Position numbers and translations under genes: made by a program. Below are positions 1 through 6,583 of a stretch of DNA of 8,184 bases, piece after piece. Positions within the stretch are counted from its first letter, which is position 1. The number at the start of each line of letters is the position of its first letter. This stretch comes from Comamonadaceae bacterium (GTDB lineage: Bacteria; Pseudomonadota; Gammaproteobacteria; Burkholderiales; Burkholderiaceae_C). Under the pieces are notes generated by a model. That model made no database searches. It saw only the letters and a list, made by a program, of their open reading frames with translations, and was not told where the DNA came from. The stretch spans positions 1 through 8,184 of the forward strand of contig CANBRV010000095.1 of the NCBI GenBank assembly GCA_947372005.1, in the 5' to 3' direction.

Positions 1-1
1 G

Positions 2-409
2 TCTGGCGGGCTTTCCCGCCTGCCCGGCCTACTGGCTCAGCACAAGCCCAACATCGTCGTGATTGAACTGGGCGGCAATGACGCTCTGCGCGGCATGGCG
101 ATGGTACAGACAGAAAAAAACTTCGTGCAGCTGGTGAGCTTGAGCCAAAAGGCAGGCGCAAAGGTATTACTGCTTGGCATGCAAGTACCGCCGAATATGG
201 GTCCCGCGTATGCACGAGAGTTTGCGGCGGTCTATCAACATGTAGCAAAGTCGAACAAAACCGCACTCGTGCCATTTTTTTTAAAGGGCGTGGCTGACGC
301 ACCGAACGCACGCGAGTTGTTTCAGGCTGACGGCATTCACCCAATCGCTGCTGCGCATCCCGCGATGCTTACCAATGTGTGGCCAGAACTAAAGAAATTG
401 TTGAAATGA
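2..409 (+). CDS. tesA: TesA-type SGNH (GDSL) esterase / lysophospholipase / acyl-CoA thioesterase I, 3' part
   Basis: The gene is cut by the left edge; 135 codons are visible, in frame from base 2 to the TGA at 407-409. The visible part carries SGNH-hydrolase block III (ELGGND, whose Asn helps form the oxyanion hole) and block V (DGIHP, supplying the Asp and His of the catalytic triad). It also has the TesA-like stretch SGGLSRLP and a PPNMGPAY segment that resembles the RPPANYG region of E. coli TesA. The catalytic GDS serine and any signal peptide lie before the window. Family members hydrolyse acyl-CoA, lysophospholipid or aryl esters, usually in the periplasm. The exact substrate cannot be told from this part. 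The open frame runs to the edge, so the GTG at 59 is an internal Val codon and not a start. The stop codon overlaps the start of mnmH, so the two are probably co-transcribed. Confidence 0.9.
   Translation, partial: SGGLSRLPGLLAQHKPNIVVIELGGNDALRGMAMVQTEKNFVQLVSLSQKAGAKVLLLGMQVPPNMGPAYAREFAAVYQHVAKSNKTALVPFFLKGVADAPNARELFQADGIHPIAAAHPAMLTNVWPELKKLLK
406..409 (+). other. ATGA stop-start overlap of tesA and mnmH
   Basis: The mnmH ATG (406-408) shares bases with the tesA TGA (407-409). This arrangement is typical of translational coupling and supports the ATG at 406 as the true start. No good Shine-Dalgarno sequence is visible just upstream. Confidence 0.8.
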
Positions 410-1464
410 GCTTAACACCCGTAACGGCCTCAGAGGCTATATCCAGCTTGACTTCGTACAGTGCCGTGATTGATGCGCGCAGTCCGTCCGAGTATGAACT
501 CGATCGCCTGCCACATGCACTCAATTGGCCATCGCTGAATGACGAAGAACGCGTTCGCGTCGGCACCATCTACAAACAGGTCAACGCTTTTGAGGCCCGC
601 AAAATTGGCGGAGCACTTGTCGCACGTAACGTTGCTAACCATATCGAAGCACACTGCCAAGATAAAACCAAAAACTGGAAACCACTGATCTACTGCTGGC
701 GCGGCGGTAAGCGCAGCGGCTCACTGGCGCTGATTCTTGGCCAAATTGGATTTGACGTGCATTTGATTGAAGGCGGCTACAAAGCGTTTCGTGCCGAGAT
801 GTTGCTCGATTTAGAGCGGCTTGCACCGCTGTTCGACTACCGCGTGGTCTGCGCGCCCACGGGTTCTGGCAAGACGCGGCTGCTGCATGAACTGAATAAA
901 GCAGGTGCGCAAGTTTTAGATTTGGAAGCATTAGCGAACCACAGAAGCTCGGTTCTAGGACTCGTGCCCGGCGAAGTACAGCCAAGCCAAAAACAATACG
1001 ACATGCGTATTTGGGGAGCACTCAAGTCTCTTGATCCTGCGCGTCCCGTCTTTGTTGAAAGTGAAAGCAAAAAAGTTGGCAATGTCAGCATTCCAGAATG
1101 CTTAATCGCGGCAATGCGTGCTGGGCAGTGCTTGCGGCTTGATCTGCCGCTAGCGGGCCGAGTCGCTCTGCTCTTAGAAGACTACGATTATTTTGTGAAA
1201 GATGCTGAATTTTTTTGCAAACGATTGGATGTACTCATTCCGCTACGAGGCCGTGCTATCGTGGAAGGCTGGCAACATCAAGCGCGCAATGGGCAAATGG
1301 CGGATGTTGTGGAAGACCTACTGCACAACCACTACGATCCTAGCTATTTAAGTTCGATGGTGCGCAATTTCAAACAATATGGTTTGGCAGCTGCTTACGC
1401 ACCAACTAGCCATTCGCACGAAGCGTTTGCAAAGCTTGCGCTAGATCTTGTTGCAAATCCATAA
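406..1464 (+). CDS. mnmH: tRNA 2-selenouridine synthase (rhodanese + P-loop)
   Basis: This 352-residue protein has the two-domain layout of MnmH/SelU (YbbB). An N-terminal rhodanese domain carries the active-site loop CWRGGKRSG with the catalytic Cys at residue 97. A P-loop domain follows, with Walker A APTGSGKT at residues 150-157 and the family motif ESESKKVGN near 218-226. The family geranylates 2-thiouridine at the wobble base of Lys, Glu and Gln tRNAs and replaces the sulfur with selenium from selenophosphate. That predicts a selD gene elsewhere in the genome, which is an inference. I chose the ATG at 406 because it overlaps the tesA stop as ATGA and gives the usual N-terminus; a GTG at 379, nine codons upstream, is in frame but less likely. 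Only a weak AAAG (391-394) precedes it, so translation may depend on ribosomes finishing tesA. The 3' end runs 59 bp into the opposing metC-like gene. Confidence 0.95.
   Translation: MSLTPVTASEAISSLTSYSAVIDARSPSEYELDRLPHALNWPSLNDEERVRVGTIYKQVNAFEARKIGGALVARNVANHIEAHCQDKTKNWKPLIYCWRGGKRSGSLALILGQIGFDVHLIEGGYKAFRAEMLLDLERLAPLFDYRVVCAPTGSGKTRLLHELNKAGAQVLDLEALANHRSSVLGLVPGEVQPSQKQYDMRIWGALKSLDPARPVFVESESKKVGNVSIPECLIAAMRAGQCLRLDLPLAGRVALLLEDYDYFVKDAEFFCKRLDVLIPLRGRAIVEGWQHQARNGQMADVVEDLLHNHYDPSYLSSMVRNFKQYGLAAAYAPTSHSHEAFAKLALDLVANP
1406..1464. other. Convergent 59-bp coding overlap of mnmH and metC-like gene
   Basis: The last 19 codons plus stop of mnmH (+) and the last codons of the lyase gene (-, stop TAG at 1408-1406) occupy the same DNA. 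The frames have clear stops at 1464 and 1406, and the MetC C-terminus still looks family-like up to the overlap. There is no intergenic space for a bidirectional terminator and I see no hairpin with a T-run here. Each transcript would be antisense to the other's 3' end. Confidence 0.85.
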
Positions 1465-2599
1465 CGCTTTCTAAACCAATACAAAAACGTACTAATGTAC
1501 CGCGTGCCACACCTGCTGGCCATTCTGGGCGCATTACTTCTAGGTGATAAGGAACCACAAGGCTTATAGGTCCTGCCCAGCTATAGCCCAATTTAAAAAA
1601 CTTAAGTGACTCACAAAATCGATCAATTTGTACTTGTGTGAACTTGGGCTTAAAAACAACGCTAAAAATACCAGCTGCTTTGTCGTTACATATTTTTTTC
1701 CATGCAGAGTGACCTATAGCGCCAGTCAGCGCTGGATGCAATACTTGAGCGACTACATCTTGCGTTTGTAAATAAGCCGCCAAAGTACGTGCAGCTTGAT
1801 CTTGTGCCGTGTAACGAAGCGTAAGCGTATGTAGTCCAATAAGCACTGCCTCAACATCGTTTGCACCCACTCCCCACCCAAAATGCATATGGCAACGTCT
1901 AATTTTCTGAAAGAGCGCATCATCCTTTGAGATAACCGAGCCCATCAATAAATTAGCGCTACCGCTAGGGTATTTGGTAAGCGCATGAATCGTGATATCC
2001 ACGCCCTGCCCCGCATCAAATTCGAAAGCGTTAAATGCCAAACCCGCACCCCACGTGTTATCGAGAACAGTCGTCACGCCAGCGGCTCTGCAGACCCGTG
2101 CAAGGGCGATCAAGTCAGGGAACTCCATCGTGACGGAACCTGCGGCCTCTAACCAGACCAATTTGGTGCGGCCGGATAATTTGAGCGCCAAATCATCGGG
2201 ATTTATCGGGTCATAAAGCTGATAAGTGATGCCGTAGCGAGCTAATTCATTTTGCGCCATCGCAAGATTGGGGCCGTAGCAATTGCTAGGAATCAGCACC
2301 TCATCGCCAGAGCCAAGTAGAGCTAAATTTACACAGGCAATTGAAGCAAGTCCACTAGGCGTAAGCAAGCAATGCTTCCCACCTTCTAGCGTGGCTAGCT
2401 TGGCTTCTAAAGTAAAGGTCGTTGGCGTGCCATGCAAGCCATAGGTATAACCGTCTTTGCTTTTCCAATCACGCTGCCGCATCGCAGCAACGCTCTCAAA
2501 AATAACGGTAGAAGCCTTATAGACTGGGGCTTGCGGGGCGTTAAACCCTACGGGAGGAACGTAGGGGTGGTGGATCAATGCCGTATTTAGATCTTCCAC
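1406..2599 (-). CDS. metC: Cystathionine beta-lyase-like PLP enzyme (Cys/Met metabolism family)
   Basis: This 397-residue protein is a fold-type I, PLP-dependent enzyme of the Cys/Met metabolism family. Visible landmarks are the SNCYGP segment with the Tyr that stacks on PLP (108), DNTWG with the Asp that binds the pyridine nitrogen (180), and the Schiff-base Lys 209 in HALTKYPSG. A C-terminal GTLVRFCIGLE matches the E. coli MetC segment carrying the substrate-carboxylate Arg. The GYSWAG motif near the end matches the lyase-type YSWGG and favours MetC over cystathionine gamma-synthase. MetC splits cystathionine to homocysteine, pyruvate and ammonia in the cytoplasm. Two places differ from E. 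coli: YGRRGT is YGLHGT here, and the Glu of the ESL motif is Ile. A sulfhydrylase or other family member therefore remains possible. The start is GTG at 2599-2597: an in-frame TGA sits one codon upstream and there is no ATG until residue 40. The start overlaps the phosphoribosyltransferase gene by 13 bp, so it is probably the last gene of the operon. Confidence 0.85.
   Translation of the reverse strand: MEDLNTALIHHPYVPPVGFNAPQAPVYKASTVIFESVAAMRQRDWKSKDGYTYGLHGTPTTFTLEAKLATLEGGKHCLLTPSGLASIACVNLALLGSGDEVLIPSNCYGPNLAMAQNELARYGITYQLYDPINPDDLALKLSGRTKLVWLEAAGSVTMEFPDLIALARVCRAAGVTTVLDNTWGAGLAFNAFEFDAGQGVDITIHALTKYPSGSANLLMGSVISKDDALFQKIRRCHMHFGWGVGANDVEAVLIGLHTLTLRYTAQDQAARTLAAYLQTQDVVAQVLHPALTGAIGHSAWKKICNDKAAGIFSVVFKPKFTQVQIDRFCESLKFFKLGYSWAGPISLVVPYHLEVMRPEWPAGVARGTLVRFCIGLESVMDLQQDLAQALQTLRANG
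2587..2599 (-). other. 13-bp overlap of phosphoribosyltransferase end and metC-like GTG start
   Basis: The phosphoribosyltransferase stop TAA (2589-2587) lies inside the beginning of the lyase gene, whose only plausible start is a GTG at 2599-2597. In the lyase frame a TGA (2605-2603) comes just one codon before the GTG. A ribosome ending the upstream gene would pass over this start, which suggests coupled translation. Confidence 0.7.
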
Positions 2600-3111
2600 T
2601 TCTCAATCAATTGTTCGGGCCGCGTGGTATCGTAATTTTCAAATGGCTGATGAATCCAAGGGTTAGTCGGTAGGTGCTCAACCGAATAATCACAATCGAA
2701 CGCTGATGCACCCTTTGTCCAGAGCACCGCTGTACGCAATTCGGTAATCGGCGTGTAATTATTCTTGAGCAAGTTCACCACTGCTTTGAGCGTATGCCCT
2801 GTGTCAGCAAGGTCATCAACAAGCAACACTTTGCCTGCAATTTCGCCTTTTGGTGTCGTGATATAGCGCGCAATGTCTAAGTTACCTTGCAGCGTACCTG
2901 CTTCGGCACGGTACGAGCTAGTTGACATGATAGCTAGCGGCTTATCAAAGATGCGAGAGAGCAAATCGCCAGGGCGCATTCCGCCGCGAGCTAAGCACAA
3001 GATCGTGTCGAACTGCCAACCTGATTGGTGTATTTTGATCGCCAATTTTTCGATCAAATTTTGGTATTCGTCGTGCGATACGTAGAGGTGTTTGCCGTCT
3101 TCAGTGAGCAT
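2587..3111 (-). CDS. Purine-type phosphoribosyltransferase (PRTase family)
   Basis: This 174-residue protein is a type I phosphoribosyltransferase. The PRPP-binding signature VLLVDDLADTGHTL is at residues 95-108, with the two acidic residues followed by the Thr-Gly-xx-Thr loop. An N-terminal ILCLARGGMRPGDLLSR segment (37-53) matches the pyrophosphate-binding loop of xanthine/guanine-type enzymes. Members use PRPP to convert a free purine base to its nucleotide in the cytoplasm. The C-terminal hood with NPWIHQPFE resembles the WxxxPWE pattern of Gpt-like proteins, so hypoxanthine, guanine or xanthine are likely bases, but I cannot choose between them and give no symbol. The gene lies 32 bp after purA, a placement I recall in other betaproteobacteria, which fits a salvage role feeding IMP or GMP. 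A GAAAG (3118-3122) six bases before the ATG is the likely ribosome binding site. Confidence 0.88.
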   Translation of the reverse strand: MLTEDGKHLYVSHDEYQNLIEKLAIKIHQSGWQFDTILCLARGGMRPGDLLSRIFDKPLAIMSTSSYRAEAGTLQGNLDIARYITTPKGEIAGKVLLVDDLADTGHTLKAVVNLLKNNYTPITELRTAVLWTKGASAFDCDYSVEHLPTNPWIHQPFENYDTTRPEQLIEKWKI

Positions 3112-3143
3112 GGAGTGCTTTCGAGTGGTAAGTTAAGAAAGAA

Positions 3144-4484
3144 TTAAGAGATTTTGTAAGGGTCCGTCATCAAGATCGTGTGATCACGATCAGGACTCGT
3201 AGAAATCACATGAATCGGCACGCCCGTCACACTCGCAATGCGTTCAAGGTATTGCTTGGCGTTCGCTGGCAATTTAGCGTATTCAGTCACCCCCACACTG
3301 GATTCACTCCAGCCCGGCATAGTTTCATAAATCGGCTCGCAGCGCTCAATATCATCAGCTCCCATGGGTAGCAAATCAATCGTTTCGCCATCTAACTTGT
3401 ACCCCACACACAGCTTGAGCTCAGTCAATCCATCCAGCACATCTAACTTAGTAATGCACAGTCCCGTAATGCCATTGACTTGCGCCGAGCGCTTAAGCAG
3501 TGCTGCATCGAACCACCCACAGCGGCGATAGCGTCCCGTCACGACACCGCGCTCTGCGCCAACCGTACTCATATGGTAGCCGGGTGTGCCTTCTTTCTCC
3601 CAATCCAATTCGGTTGGGAAAGGACCACCACCTACGCGAGTGCAATACGCCTTGGTAATGCCAAGCATGTAATGCAAGAGATTAGGTCCAACGCCAGATC
3701 CTGCTGCCGCATTGCCTGCCACGCAGTTGCTGGAAGTTACAAACGGATAGGTGCCGTGATCAATGTCAAGCAAAGTGCCTTGCGCACCTTCAAACAAAAG
3801 ATTCTCGCCAGCAAGATGCGCCGCATTCAACTCACGCGAAACATCCGCCATCAAAGGCTTGATCTCTTCGGCTTGCTTCATCGCTGCGTCATAGATCGGC
3901 TGGAACTCTAGCGCGGGCGCATTCAAATACGTTGTCAAAATGTGGTTATGCAAATCAAGTAATTCGCGCAACTTAGCGGCAAAGCGCTCTGGATGCTTCA
4001 AGTCTTGCACGCGTAACGCACGGCGCGCAATTTTGTCTTCGTAAGCAGGACCAATACCTTTGCCTGTAGTGCCAATTTTTTCAGCGCCACCGTTGCCACG
4101 TTTCGCCTCTCGAGCCACATCCAGCGCAGCATGGAAAGGCAAAATCAGCGGACAAGCTTCACTAACGCGAAGACGCGAACGGACTTCAACACCCGCAGCT
4201 TCTAAACCAGCAATTTCTTTAAGTAAATGTGTTGCGTCTAGCACCACGCCGTTGCCAATATAGCACTTGATACCTGGTCGCATGATGCCGCTTGGGATCA
4301 AATTGAGCGCAGTTTTCACTCCGTTAATCACCAGCGTATGTCCCGCGTTATGACCGCCTTGAAATCGAACCACACCTTGCGCAGATTCAGTCAGCCAATC
4401 GACCAATTTACCTTTGCCTTCATCGCCCCACTGCGTACCGACCACAACCACATTACGGCCCACTTTTTTTGCAATCACACTCAT
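3144..4484 (-). CDS. purA: Adenylosuccinate synthetase
   Basis: This is a full-length 446-residue PurA, slightly longer than E. coli's because of an N-terminal extension and an internal segment. The GTP-binding loop GDEGKGK is at residues 20-26 with the catalytic Asp 21. QGGHNAGHT follows with the catalytic His 49. The IMP loop GTTGKGIGPAYEDK is at 138-151, SSNCVAGNAAAGSGVGP is near 251-267, the aspartate/IMP loop VVTGRYRRCGW at 314-324, and the guanine-recognition TKLD at 345-348. The enzyme joins IMP and aspartate, using GTP, in the first step from IMP to AMP. The position matching E. coli Thr300 is Val here, which I regard as natural variation. The gene sits 16 bp after hisZ and 32 bp before the phosphoribosyltransferase. 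GAAAG (4491-4495), six bases before the ATG, is the probable ribosome binding site. Confidence 0.98.
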   Translation of the reverse strand: MSVIAKKVGRNVVVVGTQWGDEGKGKLVDWLTESAQGVVRFQGGHNAGHTLVINGVKTALNLIPSGIMRPGIKCYIGNGVVLDATHLLKEIAGLEAAGVEVRSRLRVSEACPLILPFHAALDVAREAKRGNGGAEKIGTTGKGIGPAYEDKIARRALRVQDLKHPERFAAKLRELLDLHNHILTTYLNAPALEFQPIYDAAMKQAEEIKPLMADVSRELNAAHLAGENLLFEGAQGTLLDIDHGTYPFVTSSNCVAGNAAAGSGVGPNLLHYMLGITKAYCTRVGGGPFPTELDWEKEGTPGYHMSTVGAERGVVTGRYRRCGWFDAALLKRSAQVNGITGLCITKLDVLDGLTELKLCVGYKLDGETIDLLPMGADDIERCEPIYETMPGWSESSVGVTEYAKLPANAKQYLERIASVTGVPIHVISTSPDRDHTILMTDPYKIS

Positions 4485-4500
4485 GTCAAACTTTCAAAAA

Positions 4501-5673
4501 TTAAAGAGTCTTCACGACCCATTGATCACCCACTTGCACCAACTCTCGATCACAAGCAAATTCGTCTGTCTCACTCTCATGCCCCGGCAACACGCAGATC
4601 ACTGTCTCGCCCATGCGTCGCAAGCTTGATGCAGCATGGCGCAGCGCAGAATCAGCCGACCAAGGCATACGAATCGAAGCTTTTGGCGCAGACACTTTTA
4701 CGGCATCCACCAACGCCTTGATATCAAGACTAAAGCCAACAGCAGGACGCTTGCGGCCAAAAACAGCACCGACTTCGTCATAACGACCGCCACGCGCTAA
4801 GGCATCTTTAGCAAATTCGCTGTAGATGGCAAAACGCACGCCAGTGTAGTAACCGTAGCCACCTAAATCAGCTAAATCTAATCGAATCGACTTCGGATCA
4901 AAGCCACTCACGATCAATTGCTTAGCAATCCAATCAAGCCCATCAAGAGCTGTTTTTACAGCTGGTAGCGCAGGCAATATTTGGCGAGCCTTATCCAGCA
5001 CAGCCAAATCTCCGTAGAGGCCTAGTAGCGCCAAGAGCGCTGCAAGAAGATCGGCGCCTAAGGGTAATTCTTTAAGCGTTGAAGCATTCTTGGCCGCTAA
5101 TGCTTGATACACCGTAGCCTGCAAAGCAGCGTCTAGCGAATGCGCAGACATCAAAGCAGCCGCAATACGCACATCCGACAGGTCAATTAAAGCACCTTTA
5201 ACGCCGCCTATTGCAAGGCTAGCCAAAGCTAAATCGATCACTTCAAGGTCTGCCTCTAACCCTGCATGACCATAGATTTCTGCGCCAAACTGAAGCGGCT
5301 CGCGCGAGGCATGCGCCGTAGCTGGACGAGTATGCAATACGGGGCCACAGTAGCAAAGTCGTGTAAGACCGGGGCGATTGAGCAAATGGGCGTCGATACG
5401 CGCCACCTGCGGCGTAGTATCTGCACGCACACCGAGGCTACGGCCAGAATGTTGATCCACCAATTTAAAAGTCTGTAGATCAAGCGTTCCACCCGTGCTA
5501 GAGCCTGCGCCAATTAATAGCGAATCCAGATGCTCCACCAGCGGAGGCATCACCAGTTCAAATCCGTAGCGATTTGCGGCGTCTAAAAGCGCGCGGCGCG
5601 TCTCCTCGATTTGACGTGCCTGCGTTGGCAGCACATCAGCAATATGGTCGGGCAGTAACCAGCGATTTGTCAT
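4501..5673 (-). CDS. hisZ: ATP phosphoribosyltransferase regulatory subunit
   Basis: This 390-residue protein is a paralogue of the catalytic core of histidyl-tRNA synthetase. It shows a motif 2-like segment with GPVLHTRP (110-117) followed by LQFGAEIYG (127-135), a GVRADTTPQVARI segment (81-93) and a class II motif 3-like RPAVGFSLD (309-317). It ends without the HisRS anticodon-binding domain, and hisS would normally be longer. HisZ has no aminoacylation role. It forms a hetero-octamer with short-form HisG and makes the first step of histidine synthesis (ATP + PRPP) active and histidine-sensitive. A short-form hisG is therefore expected elsewhere. The gene lies 10 bp after hflC and 16 bp before purA, the order I know from betaproteobacteria. 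Its middle part (about 150-250) is rich in Leu and Ala, as is common for this poorly conserved region. Confidence 0.95.
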   Translation of the reverse strand: MTNRWLLPDHIADVLPTQARQIEETRRALLDAANRYGFELVMPPLVEHLDSLLIGAGSSTGGTLDLQTFKLVDQHSGRSLGVRADTTPQVARIDAHLLNRPGLTRLCYCGPVLHTRPATAHASREPLQFGAEIYGHAGLEADLEVIDLALASLAIGGVKGALIDLSDVRIAAALMSAHSLDAALQATVYQALAAKNASTLKELPLGADLLAALLALLGLYGDLAVLDKARQILPALPAVKTALDGLDWIAKQLIVSGFDPKSIRLDLADLGGYGYYTGVRFAIYSEFAKDALARGGRYDEVGAVFGRKRPAVGFSLDIKALVDAVKVSAPKASIRMPWSADSALRHAASSLRRMGETVICVLPGHESETDEFACDRELVQVGDQWVVKTL

Positions 5674-5677
5674 TCAG

Positions 5678-5684
5678 TTCTCTT
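5678..5684 (-). promoter_or_regulatory. Ribosome binding site of hisZ overlapping the hflC stop codon
   Basis: Read on the minus strand, AAGAGAA lies four bases before the hisZ ATG, and its first base is the last base of the hflC TAA. The 10-bp gap between the genes leaves no room for a promoter, so hisZ must be read from the hfl transcript or a promoter inside hflC. Confidence 0.5.
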
Positions 5685-6559
5685 TATTTTTTACCAGAGC
5701 TTCTCATGGCCTTGAAGAAATCGCTGGATGGATCCATGACCATAACGTCGCTCTTTTTTGCAAAAGTAGTTTTATACGCCTCTAAGCTGCGGTAGAAATT
5801 GGCAAACTGTGGGTCGCGTCCGAACGCATCCGAAAAAATAGCAGCAGCTTTGGCATCGCCCTGCCCTTTGGCAATTTGAGCTTCTTTGTACGCAGTAGCC
5901 AAAACAATTTCACGTTTTTTATCCGCATCAGCACGAATACGCTCACCATCTGCGGCACCGGTCGATCGCAATCGATTAGCTTCTTGTTTGCGCTCAGAGA
6001 CCATACGGCTATAAACCGAATCAGCTACCGATGCAGGGAAGTCCACACGCTTAATACGCACGTCAACAATCGAGATGCCGAAAATTTTGGCGTCATCTAA
6101 CAAACGCTCCTTCACACCTTGAACAATTTTTTCACGATCCGTTGAGAGCACATCTTTCACGGTGCGCTTAGTAATCTCTTCGTTCAAAGCAGCTTGAACC
6201 AACGGGCCCAAACGTCCTTCAGCCGTGCGTAAATCCGCACCGTTATTGTTACGAATAAATTGCTTAGCATCTTTGACGCGCCACTTAATCAACCAATCAA
6301 CCACGAGATTTTTCTTCTCTGCTGTTTGAATCGCACGCGTCTCGGGGCTATCAAGCGTGAGAATACGGTTATCAATGTAAGTCACCGATTGCAACGGCGG
6401 CGGCAGCTTGAAGTTAAGACCAGGCTCAGTGATAACTTCTTTAATTTCAGCCAATGTATAGACTACGGCAAATTGCCGTTGATCCACGACAAACAGGCAC
6501 GATAAACCGATAGCAAGAAGTAACAAAGCAGATGAAATTGCAAAACCAATTTTGTTCAT
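5684..6559 (-). CDS. hflC: HflC, SPFH-domain modulator of FtsH protease
   Basis: This 291-residue protein has one N-terminal membrane anchor (about residues 5-24), then the SPFH/band 7 domain (VDQRQFAVVYTLAEIK onward). A charged coiled-coil region runs from about 185 to 235. The C-terminal segment DAFGRDPQFANFYRSLEAYK closely follows E. coli HflC (DAFSKDPDFYAFIRSLRAYE). HflC pairs with HflK in a large periplasm-facing assembly around the FtsH protease and limits its attack on membrane proteins. The gene follows hflK after 24 bp, as usual. A good ribosome binding site (AGGACG) precedes the ATG. The protein is shorter than E. coli HflC (334) as far as I recall, which is in the normal range for betaproteobacteria. 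Confidence 0.97.
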   Translation of the reverse strand: MNKIGFAISSALLLLAIGLSCLFVVDQRQFAVVYTLAEIKEVITEPGLNFKLPPPLQSVTYIDNRILTLDSPETRAIQTAEKKNLVVDWLIKWRVKDAKQFIRNNNGADLRTAEGRLGPLVQAALNEEITKRTVKDVLSTDREKIVQGVKERLLDDAKIFGISIVDVRIKRVDFPASVADSVYSRMVSERKQEANRLRSTGAADGERIRADADKKREIVLATAYKEAQIAKGQGDAKAAAIFSDAFGRDPQFANFYRSLEAYKTTFAKKSDVMVMDPSSDFFKAMRSSGKK

Positions 6560-6564
6560 GATGG

Positions 6565-6570
6565 CGTCCT
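6565..6570 (-). promoter_or_regulatory. Ribosome binding site of hflC
   Basis: AGGACG on the minus strand sits five bases before the hflC ATG at 6559. It is the closest match to the consensus Shine-Dalgarno among the junctions in this window and supports the chosen start. Confidence 0.65.
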
Positions 6571-6583
6571 ATGGTTTTGGAAA

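Noticed and set aside
5..20. Perfect 6-bp GGCGGG/CCCGCC inverted repeat with a 4-base loop at the left edge
   Set aside because: It lies inside the tesA reading frame, encodes a family-typical SGGLSR segment and has no T-run on either side, so a terminator is unlikely; the repeat follows from codon content.
379..405. Earlier GTG start for mnmH at 379
   Set aside because: It would overlap tesA by 31 bp and add nine residues that are not expected at the MnmH N-terminus; the ATG at 406 with the ATGA overlap is better.
635..1021. Open frame of 128 codons on the - strand opposite mnmH
   Set aside because: It covers the P-loop region of MnmH, which explains the DNA; no family resemblance in the antisense product.
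1490..1505. Short hairpin GTAC-TAAT-GTAC just after the mnmH stop, considered as a terminator
   Set aside because: The stem is only four bases, GTAC is self-complementary anyway, no T-run follows, and the bases encode the MetC-like protein.
3310..3520. Val in place of the E. coli Thr300-equivalent in the PurA aspartate loop, considered as a loss of function
   Set aside because: The neighbouring Thr, the Arg residues and all other catalytic positions are intact, and other PurA sequences vary at this position, so this is likely natural variation.
3480..3911. Open frame of 143 codons on the + strand opposite purA
   Set aside because: It is fully antisense to the conserved core of PurA; composition and lack of any domain indicate a shadow frame.
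4338..4721. Open frame of 127 codons on the + strand, antisense to purA and hisZ
   Set aside because: It spans the ends of two well-supported genes on the other strand, its product is rich in His, Pro, Ser and Arg with no recognisable domain, and it looks like a shadow frame.
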